Source of the DNA: Spirochaetota bacterium | GTDB taxonomy: Bacteria; Spirochaetota; UBA4802; UB4802 | DNA length: 6,008 bases | NCBI GenBank assembly: GCA_018399855.1 | Contig: JAGYNX010000127.1 | Coordinates: 1-6,008, forward strand | Direction of reading: 5' to 3' | Shown: positions 1 to 5,538 of the stretch, piece after piece | Numbering within the stretch: position 1 is the first letter of the stretch | Layout: every line of letters begins with the position of its first letter | Program-made: the position numbers and the translations under genes | Notes under the pieces: model-generated | Databases searched by the model: none | The model's input: the letters and a program-made list of their open reading frames with translations, nothing else | Told to the model about the DNA's origin: nothing

Positions 1-516
1 CAGCACAGGAAACCAAATCAGATAAAATCCCTTCAACTGGTAAAGGCAGTTTCAGTATTGAGGGATGATGTAAGAAATCTTCTTCATCAATTACTGGATA
101 TCATGAACCAAATCCATAAGTTGCTTCATGATATCCAACACCGCAACTCTCAACTTCATTATTACATTAAAACAGAAGATTATAATGCTATCACATCACT
201 GGTTGATGAAAACAATGATACATTTGAATCATTGTCAGAACTGAAATTCGAGGAAAGCAGAACAAAAGAATCACTTGCTGCAATTCTCGGTATTAACATT
301 GACACTCTTTCAAAACGTTTCAAAGAAGAGAATATCGCCATTTGGAATGAAATACATGATACACAAACCAGCATATTCATCTTGATGGAGTCTGTCTATG
401 AAGAGAATAAAATTATTGTTGAAAAAATGGAAAGTCTGAAATTAACGATTCATAACGACATCAGGAGTATGCAGGTAACACTGAAATGGTACAAAAAAAA
501 AGAAGAGTATCTATAG
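1..516 (+). CDS. FlgN-like helical protein, 5' end outside window or uncertain
   Basis: The frame is open from base 1 to the TAG at 514-516, so at least 171 codons are present and the true start may lie left of the window. A TTG at 58 is the first start-like codon, preceded only by a weak AAAGG about 11 bases upstream. No ATG occurs in frame until the one in DIMNQI, so I annotate the gene as partial. The protein is almost wholly helical and charged: leucine/isoleucine-spaced helices at the front (LLHQLLDIMNQIHKLLHDI), a middle part with LAAILGI, and a last long helix with EENKIIVEKMESLKLTI. No signal peptide or membrane segment is visible. Size, the three-helix pattern and the late EEN-hydrophobic helix resemble FlgN, the export chaperone for the flagellar hook-filament junction proteins FlgK and FlgL. 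FlgN usually lies just before flgK; here nothing follows on this strand, so it would be the last gene of its unit. It could equally be an unrelated coiled-coil protein. Confidence 0.75.
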   Translation, partial: QHRKPNQIKSLQLVKAVSVLRDDVRNLLHQLLDIMNQIHKLLHDIQHRNSQLHYYIKTEDYNAITSLVDENNDTFESLSELKFEESRTKESLAAILGINIDTLSKRFKEENIAIWNEIHDTQTSIFILMESVYEENKIIVEKMESLKLTIHNDIRSMQVTLKWYKKKEEYL

Positions 517-533
517 CTCTTCTGTCTTTTTTT
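493..533. terminator. Bidirectional intrinsic terminator over the two convergent stops
   Basis: Arms AGAAGAG (501-507) and CTCTTCT (517-523) are perfect inverted copies around a 9-base loop that contains CTATAG. Reading leftward, the stem is followed directly by eight U (complement of the A-run 493-500). Reading rightward, it is followed by GUC and then seven U (527-533). The stem has only three G-C pairs, so strength is uncertain, but the geometry suits termination on both strands. The element lies inside the last codons of both genes, because no intergenic space exists here. Confidence 0.65.
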
Positions 534-1467
534 CATTGAGCATTTTTTTCCTTCGCTCAAGCATCAAATCATAATTAAATTTGTATTTTTTCTTCTTGTA
601 AACCTTTTTAAACTTCTCCTGGTATTTTTTTGATTTAAAATATTCTTTCATACGTCTTGATACTGGAAATATCTGTTCGGATGGATCATACACCTGGGGT
701 TCGCCAGTGGATTCGTCAATAATGGTTTTTGTTAACATCCCCCACGAAAGATCGGCAAGTGAATACCCCTTCAGGTCCCTCATCATGGCCTTCAACACAG
801 CCTCGTGAGATGGATTAAAGAACTTGAATTTTTTTGAATACATTACCGCGCCGTGGAAATGATCCGGTACATCCATAAAACCATCCTTCACCACTTCCTT
901 ACCAACAAGATACATGATATCCATCATGTATTTAAGACTTCCCAATCCGGGTTTATTCTGCCCTGGCAGCTGTGGTTTGTCTGGATCAAATTTCTTTTCT
1001 GGTTTTTGCGCAGATAACCATTCGATAACAACCATATCAAGGGTGATAATATCGTTATCCTCTTCAAAAAAACGCTTCTCCGGAACAAACCGTGATTCAG
1101 ATACCCGCAGGTCAACCAGGAGGTTTTCAGGAGTTTTATCTTCGTAATATATTTTCAGGTAATTTATCTGGGCTTCATCTCTATCAATATCTACCTGTAT
1201 ATCTTCAAATCCCATTTTGTTCAAATGGTCAACTAATCCAACCTTTCTTAAAAGGTTCATAATATCTTCTGGTTTTAACCTGTTGAGAAAAAGAACATTG
1301 TCCTTTTTTTGAAAGGCGAAATACCCAAAACTGCCGTCAAGGTCAAGATCTGACATTTCCCTGGATAGAACGTTACCCATATCAACCGGCTCGAAGTACT
1401 TCATTACAGAACGCTTATTGGGTTTTTTCACTCTTTCGCTCCACGAAGGAAATTTTATTCTGCCCAC
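511..1467 (-). CDS. Conserved-looking hypothetical protein with Lys-rich tail
   Basis: This is a 318-residue protein of unknown function; I do not recognise the family with certainty. No signal peptide or membrane span is visible, so it should be cytoplasmic. The N-terminal half mixes short strands and helices (FGYFAFQKKDNVLFL, 47-61; LLVDLRVSE, 116-124). A motif-like core runs from PQLPGQNKPGLG (165-176) through VPDHFHGAVMYS (200-211) to FFNPSHEAVLKAMMRDL (216-232), with His203, His205 and His221 as possible functional residues. The last ~50 residues (271-315) are very basic, with KKYQEKFKKVYKKKK, and could contact nucleic acid, membrane or an acidic partner. The annotated start is a GTG that overlaps the upstream gene by 13 bases and has a poor ribosome site. 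A GTG at 1431 (residue 13) has GGAG seven bases before it and is a serious alternative, giving a 306-aa product. The gene is co-transcribed with the 285-aa gene upstream and ends in the convergent terminator. Confidence 0.85.
   Translation of the reverse strand: MGRIKFPSWSERVKKPNKRSVMKYFEPVDMGNVLSREMSDLDLDGSFGYFAFQKKDNVLFLNRLKPEDIMNLLRKVGLVDHLNKMGFEDIQVDIDRDEAQINYLKIYYEDKTPENLLVDLRVSESRFVPEKRFFEEDNDIITLDMVVIEWLSAQKPEKKFDPDKPQLPGQNKPGLGSLKYMMDIMYLVGKEVVKDGFMDVPDHFHGAVMYSKKFKFFNPSHEAVLKAMMRDLKGYSLADLSWGMLTKTIIDESTGEPQVYDPSEQIFPVSRRMKEYFKSKKYQEKFKKVYKKKKYKFNYDLMLERRKKMLNEKKTEEL
1439..1442 (-). promoter_or_regulatory. Ribosome binding site favouring the GTG at 1431
   Basis: In the leftward message GGAG (complement of CTCC) stands seven bases before an in-frame GTG at 1429-1431. 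The longest-frame start at 1467 has no comparable purine-rich site. If this site is used, the 318-aa gene begins at 1431, clear of the upstream stop by 23 bases, rather than overlapping it. Confidence 0.4.
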
Positions 1468-2312
1468 CTGTCTGAATTATATACCATCTTTATCTGCATT
1501 AGAAGATGATCCATGTTATAAGGATCAACTGATGGAACCACCATCATACGGGCAAATTTATCATATTCTCTAACCTTGAGCAAAGACCGTTTATAATCAT
1601 CATTCAATGTTTCTCCTATGATGATGAGACGCGCACATGTTTTCTCATAAACCATCAGAAGATCTTCTGGATTTGTAACAGATATCACATCTTCTGTGGG
1701 TATGAAATCAGGTGCAATCTCAATGTTCGAATCCCTCTTTCTTGAAACCAGGGTTGTGACAAGATCGGTATTTTTCTTAAACCTTCCAACAAAATTATTA
1801 TCTGCTTCGGGCTGAAGGTTTACAAAAACAATTATACCATTTTCTGAGTTTCGAAAAAATATTTTTTTGTTTTTTGAAATATTTCGTTTAACCTGGTTCC
1901 ACTTTTTGTAATCAATCGGTTCATTATGGGTGATTACCCTGGCAGGTTTCAATGATGCGGGATCATCCGTATAAATATCGCCTATGTGATACAGGAAACG
2001 TTTACGTTTCGTATACCCGTTTATATTATCCAGTTCTTCGAGATGTCGGTCAATATCATAGAATCCCATGGATGAATATGGTATCCTGTATTCAACTGGG
2101 AAAGTTGTGGAGAGATAACTATACACAATTTCATCATATAGTATATCCACTTCTTTCTGGCCTGCTTTATCCAGGAAAATCAAGTCATCTTTATACAATT
2201 CCTGATTATAACGATATTTTCTACCCTTTGCAGAAATATCGCCAAGAACCCTGCAACTGAACTGTGGATTCTGATCCTTCACGTCAATTAGCTGACGGAT
2301 TTTAACTTTCAT
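1455..2312 (-). CDS. Hypothetical protein, possible degenerate receiver-like C-terminal domain
   Basis: This 285-residue cytoplasmic protein has no signal peptide or membrane segment, and I cannot assign it to a named family. The front half (about 1-130) is rich in Tyr, Asp and short strands. The back half (about 155-285) reads as alternating strand and helix: GIIVFVNL, a helix before ARLIIIG, ARMMVVPSVD, and the closing helix MDHLLMQIKMVY. The last two elements recall beta5-alpha5 of response-regulator receiver domains, but I cannot place the phosphorylated Asp or the conserved Lys with confidence, so any such domain would be degenerate or only a fold look-alike. The ATG at 2310-2312 is the first in-frame ATG after a stop. 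Its ribosome site is poor: GGGA lies only two bases before the ATG. The gene is first in a two-gene unit with a good promoter upstream at 2374-2402, and its stop overlaps the next gene by 13 bases if that gene starts at 1467. Confidence 0.85.
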   Translation of the reverse strand: MKVKIRQLIDVKDQNPQFSCRVLGDISAKGRKYRYNQELYKDDLIFLDKAGQKEVDILYDEIVYSYLSTTFPVEYRIPYSSMGFYDIDRHLEELDNINGYTKRKRFLYHIGDIYTDDPASLKPARVITHNEPIDYKKWNQVKRNISKNKKIFFRNSENGIIVFVNLQPEADNNFVGRFKKNTDLVTTLVSRKRDSNIEIAPDFIPTEDVISVTNPEDLLMVYEKTCARLIIIGETLNDDYKRSLLKVREYDKFARMMVVPSVDPYNMDHLLMQIKMVYNSDRWAE

Positions 2313-2346
2313 TATCCCGCATTCGATAATTAAATTTTTTCTTCAT
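2302..2346 (-). other. Possible 14-codon upstream ORF
   Basis: An ATG at 2344-2346 opens a 14-residue peptide, MKKKFNYRMRDNES, ending in TAA at 2302-2304. That stop lies inside the first codons of the 285-aa gene, giving an 11-base overlap in another frame. It has no clear ribosome site. It could couple translation to the downstream gene, whose own site is poor, or be chance. Losing one A from the A6 run near its start would fuse it in frame to the downstream gene, giving a protein beginning MKKNLIIECGIMKVKI. Confidence 0.2.
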
Positions 2347-2374
2347 GCTGATTCTATATTTACTCGCGCATGAA
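2342..2374. repeat. 7-bp inverted repeat across the predicted transcription start
   Basis: TTCATGC (2342-2348) and GCATGAA (2368-2374) are perfect inverted copies separated by 19 bases. The right arm touches the -10 box and spans the predicted start site; the left arm contains the ATG of the small upstream ORF. It could be an operator for a dimeric regulator or a leader hairpin that hides that ATG. In the leftward message it is followed by A6, not a U-run, so it is not a terminator for that direction. Confidence 0.35.
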
Positions 2375-2402
2375 TTATATTCTTTTTAACAGTATCGGAC
2401 AA
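2374..2402 (-). promoter_or_regulatory. Sigma-70-type promoter for the two unknown genes
   Basis: Read leftward, TTGTCC (2397-2402) is followed by 17 bases and a perfect TATAAT (2374-2379). The -35 box matches four of six consensus bases. Transcription would start near 2367, leaving a leader of about 55 bases before the ATG at 2312. AT-rich sequence surrounds it, so chance matches are possible, but box quality and spacing together make this the best promoter in the window. Confidence 0.6.
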
Positions 2403-2451
2403 TAATTCACAATTGCAAGAATATTTTAATATCATTATGCGGTGTAGTATT

Positions 2452-2499
2452 GGGGGTAAATTAAATATCGGGTAAGGTGCAATGAGTCAGGAGTCCCCC
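2452..2499. repeat. GGGGG/CCCCC pair after the lyase-like gene; no clear terminator
   Basis: GGGGG (2452-2456) and CCCCC (2495-2499) could pair across 38 bases just past the stop of the 685-aa gene, with GAGTC repeated directly at 2484-2488 and 2490-2494. There is no U-run after the pair and flanking bases match poorly, so I do not call an intrinsic terminator. Transcription from the right-hand operon may stop by Rho or continue into the next genes. Confidence 0.25.
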
Positions 2500-2505
2500 T
2501 ATTAC

Positions 2506-4563
2506 TTATACATACGAACTTGATTTTCGTATTCCTCTTTCAAGGTCTAATTCAAGAGCGTGTTTACCTTTTTCAATTTTAATTTCTCTTAATGGGTATT
2601 CAGCGTAACAATAGTTATTATCATATCTCGGGTAATCACGTTGTACCTTGTGGGTATTGTTTACCTTAAACCTGCCTTTCCAACCAAAAGAAATGTTTCC
2701 AGCTGAAGGAGATTCATAGGTAACTTTACCTCCCGCCACCCGTAACCTGCTTGATGCGATTGACTGCACAAATGAACTGAATGTTCCATGGACCTTTTTA
2801 CATCCACACTCGCATATCCACGTGTTATTTCTGCCCGGGGCGATAACTTCTTTACCGGCGTCCTCCCCTTTTTCCTGCCAGCGGTAACCATTTGCCGAAT
2901 AGAGTGCAATGTATCCATCATCTTTTCGTCCGAAAATCCACCCGCCCTTCTCAATTACTTCATCGAATTTTTCACATGGGAACCAGGCGTGTGTTATGAA
3001 CAACCTGTTGGTCATGTACAAACCCGGCATACGTGAAATGTTGTAACACGCGATCAGAACATTTTCATGCTGTGCAACACGAGGTAATGTACCAGAACCA
3101 ACCCAGTACCCACCGGACGTGTTTTCTTTATGACCGGGATGCGTGGTGAAGACCACTGCTTCGGGTGACATGGTGGCCTGCCAGATATGCTGCTGGTCAC
3201 CCCCGTATCCCCTCCTGTAATCAACTGCTGAGCTCAGCATATAGTCTTTCGTTCTGAAGGTATAGGTATTGACCTCTTCACGGGTATTCCTGGTAAAATC
3301 TTTTTCCATTACCTTTGCAAGTATCGGCAGCAATCCCGAGTACCGGAGAAACTGTATCAATCCCTTTTTTGCTTTGAACATGGTGAAAAAATTGTTTTCC
3401 CACCATCTATACCTGTCAAAGAGTTTCATCACGGTCTGAATTGTATTTGGATGGACGTATGCTTCCATGCTCAAAAGTACCATCGCGTCATCAGGATCTT
3501 TTCGGTTTAACCCGAACTTTTTCGCGTCTTTTATCCTGAAACTCATACGCTGCCTGTTTATCATGTGTTCTTCGTTGTGATGATGTGCTATATGGGCAAT
3601 CACCGTTGGCAACCTGTATCCTGAACTTATAGCAAGAGTTACCGCGCTCATATTATCAATACCTGAAAAGACACCCATACCAAACAGCAGTTTCGCCGTG
3701 TCCGTGGTAGATTCCACAAGCCCGCTTTTCTTTTCCGCGGCATAGCTTCGTCCATGGGTTGAACCAAAAACCCCTTTATACGAATTCAATGCCATATCCA
3801 AAAATATTAGATCAAGAATGACCTGCGCCTGCCGAACAATCACAGGATCAGCACAGAAGTCCACCAGGTTTACAAGTGCCGTAATGTCCTCATCATAATA
3901 CACGTGTGACAGCCATTCACTGAAGCCTGCCTGGTAACGCAACCGCATCCAGGTGAGAAGCCTCTCACGCGACGCTCTCATCTTCTGGTACCCGGTCATG
4001 CCGGAGTTTGCGAACACCTGATCTGGAAACATCTGCCCCGCCAGGTATTCGTTGGCTGAAAACATAACCTGGTGATTCTCAGTCCATGTACACATAGAAT
4101 CGATACCTGGCTCATCGGGCCAGTACTTGAAGTGCAGCAAAGTTTTTTCAGCTGCCATGATAAATTTCTTATCAAGAAGTTTACTGTCGCGAAACTGGTA
4201 GAGTATACGTACAATACCCAGCATCACGAAGTCAGAACAATCATATCTTTTATCTATAAAATCAAGGGCACTGTATAAGGCTCCCTTATGCACCGGCCCT
4301 TTATTATTGTACAGCCGGGCAAGTTCTGTATAGTATCCCTTGATAAACTTTTTCGCAGGGTTTTTCTGCAGGTGCTGAAGAAGAGACTTTTTGCGCTGTT
4401 CAAAATTAACTGAAAACGGCTTTTCACTATACGAATCAGTAACAGCTTTCGCGGGGTATCCCGCGGGAGGTTTCCCGTAATCCTTTAATTGAAAATCGGT
4501 GACGCTTGTGGTTTCAAAAAAATCATAATTATAATTTGCTTCTTTAATTTCATTTTTTATCAT
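2506..4563 (-). CDS. Heparinase/alginate-lyase-like toroid enzyme, probably cytoplasmic
   Basis: The 685-residue protein looks like the two-part architecture of toroid polysaccharide lyases. A helical region covers about 55-400, and a strand-rich C-terminal region about 435-680 looks like the beta-sandwich. The likely active-site segment is WTENHQ (160-165), which recalls the Asn-Asn-His segment of alginate lyases; other candidates are the region EWLSHVYYDED (216-226), THGRSY (269-274) and GGDQQHIWQA (454-463). Family-typical neutraliser and base residues would be Asn, His, Tyr and Arg, all available here, but the exact set is not proven. There is no signal peptide: the N-terminus is charged and hydrophilic, so the protein should act inside the cell, unlike most glycan lyases. 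Cys584, Cys586 and Cys588 form a C-E-C-G-C cluster. GGAG stands eight bases before the ATG. The gene follows a permease by 30 bases and is the last of its operon. A non-catalytic or hydrolase role is possible; the substrate is unknown. Confidence 0.75.
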   Translation of the reverse strand: MIKNEIKEANYNYDFFETTSVTDFQLKDYGKPPAGYPAKAVTDSYSEKPFSVNFEQRKKSLLQHLQKNPAKKFIKGYYTELARLYNNKGPVHKGALYSALDFIDKRYDCSDFVMLGIVRILYQFRDSKLLDKKFIMAAEKTLLHFKYWPDEPGIDSMCTWTENHQVMFSANEYLAGQMFPDQVFANSGMTGYQKMRASRERLLTWMRLRYQAGFSEWLSHVYYDEDITALVNLVDFCADPVIVRQAQVILDLIFLDMALNSYKGVFGSTHGRSYAAEKKSGLVESTTDTAKLLFGMGVFSGIDNMSAVTLAISSGYRLPTVIAHIAHHHNEEHMINRQRMSFRIKDAKKFGLNRKDPDDAMVLLSMEAYVHPNTIQTVMKLFDRYRWWENNFFTMFKAKKGLIQFLRYSGLLPILAKVMEKDFTRNTREEVNTYTFRTKDYMLSSAVDYRRGYGGDQQHIWQATMSPEAVVFTTHPGHKENTSGGYWVGSGTLPRVAQHENVLIACYNISRMPGLYMTNRLFITHAWFPCEKFDEVIEKGGWIFGRKDDGYIALYSANGYRWQEKGEDAGKEVIAPGRNNTWICECGCKKVHGTFSSFVQSIASSRLRVAGGKVTYESPSAGNISFGWKGRFKVNNTHKVQRDYPRYDNNYCYAEYPLREIKIEKGKHALELDLERGIRKSSSYV

Positions 4564-4570
4564 GGTACAT

Positions 4571-4575
4571 TCTCC
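4571..4575 (-). promoter_or_regulatory. Ribosome binding site of the lyase-like gene
   Basis: GGAGA in the leftward message ends seven bases before the ATG at 4563. This is the clearest ribosome site in the window and fixes the start. An ATG further upstream (ending near 4584) is followed at once by TAA and is out of use. Confidence 0.7.
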
Positions 4576-4593
4576 ATGTTACATTTTTTACAA

Positions 4594-5538
4594 CTACAGT
4601 AAACCGTATAATTTCATAAGAAAGATCCCCCCCGCGATAGTAAACATTGAAAAGGTAGTGGTAAGCAAAACTATTTGCGCCGCGAGGTCTCCATCGTTAT
4701 CCATTGCTTTTGCCATTATAAACGAAGAGATTGCGGTGGGACACGCAAAGACAAGAAACACCGCTCCCAGTGTTTCACCGCGCAATCCCATCTGCACGGA
4801 TATTATTACTGCCAGCACAGGAAGTACAATGATCTTTGTAACCGATGCACCAAGGGCGGTGATGAAAGTATGTTTCATCCTGCTGTAATCCAGGGTAGCC
4901 CCGATACACAACAATGCCACTGGAAGGGTCATCTGGGCCACGTAGGAAAGGGTGCGATGGATAACGCCTTCGATACTGATCCCAAGCAAAGAAAATGGGA
5001 TAGCCAGCAAGATGGCGATTATCAACGGATTTGTTACAACCTGTATAAATATGTGCACGGGGGTAAGGTTATTCTCTTTTTTCAGGGGAATGGTGAGGGC
5101 GAACACGGATAATATATTATATAGCGGCATAAGAAATGCCAGCAAAATAACCACCAGCGTTACCCCGTTATCACTGAACAGATTGATGGCCAGGGCCAGC
5201 CCTATAATGGCAGTATTACTTCTGAAGGTTCCCTGGATAAATGGTCCCTGTTTCGTGGCTTCTTTTATGAAGATAACAGCTATTATCCAGGCAACCATGA
5301 ATGCCAGGAATGTAAGGCCGCACACCATGAGTAAGACATTTGCATCGAATATGAGTGAAAAGTCTGCCGCCGAAATTTTGAGAAATACCAGAACGGGCAT
5401 TGCAAGATTAAAAACAATTGCGTTAGCCTTCGTCACGAAAGTGTCGTCCATGAATCCCAGGCGTGCCATAATTCGGCCGGCAAAGACAACCAGGAATACT
5501 GGTGCCACCGCATTGATGCTGAAAAGAAGGTTATCCAT
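4594..5538 (-). CDS. AEC (auxin efflux carrier) family permease
   Basis: This integral inner-membrane protein of 314 residues has the usual length of the bacterial AEC family (Mem_trans). About ten hydrophobic segments are visible, for example 6-25, 41-55, 68-91, 108-121, 125-149, 163-186, 199-214, 227-250, 256-275 and 287-308. Family-like signatures include RSNTAIIGLALA (106-117), TNPLIIAILLAIP (169-181), LPVALLCIGATLD (205-217) and the segment from CPTAISSF to MDNDGDLAAQ (266-288). AEC proteins move small organic anions such as malate, lactate or related carboxylates, by secondary transport; direction and substrate here cannot be read from sequence. The ATG overlaps the stop of the oxidoreductase gene by 8 bases, so the two are translationally coupled. 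Its own ribosome site is weak (TGGA about 13 bases upstream), which agrees with coupling. The lyase-like gene follows after 30 bases. The context suggests uptake or export of a uronate- or acid-type product handled by the two enzymes. Confidence 0.93.
   Translation of the reverse strand: MDNLLFSINAVAPVFLVVFAGRIMARLGFMDDTFVTKANAIVFNLAMPVLVFLKISAADFSLIFDANVLLMVCGLTFLAFMVAWIIAVIFIKEATKQGPFIQGTFRSNTAIIGLALAINLFSDNGVTLVVILLAFLMPLYNILSVFALTIPLKKENNLTPVHIFIQVVTNPLIIAILLAIPFSLLGISIEGVIHRTLSYVAQMTLPVALLCIGATLDYSRMKHTFITALGASVTKIIVLPVLAVIISVQMGLRGETLGAVFLVFACPTAISSFIMAKAMDNDGDLAAQIVLLTTTFSMFTIAGGIFLMKLYGLL

Noticed and set aside
1952..2260. 102-codon + strand frame
   Set aside because: Antisense to the 285-aa gene, rich in Tyr and Pro without any recognisable pattern.
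2282..2297. CGTCA-6-TGACG hairpin inside the start of the 285-aa gene
   Set aside because: Only five base pairs, within coding sequence and too far from the start codon to mask it convincingly; such a match is expected by chance.
2407..2435. Alternative promoter TTGCAA with GATACT or ATACTG
   Set aside because: Both boxes match poorly and the neighbouring TTGTCC-17-TATAAT is much better.
2452..2499. GGGGG/CCCCC pair as a terminator
   Set aside because: The loop is 38 bases, flanks pair badly and no U-run follows; listed only as a weak repeat.
2661..2954. 97-codon - strand frame
   Set aside because: Out-of-frame shadow within the lyase-like gene, whose own frame is continuous and gives a coherent protein.
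4675..5112. 145-codon + strand frame with several His and Cys
   Set aside because: Shadow of the permease gene; no ribosome site or coherent domain pattern.
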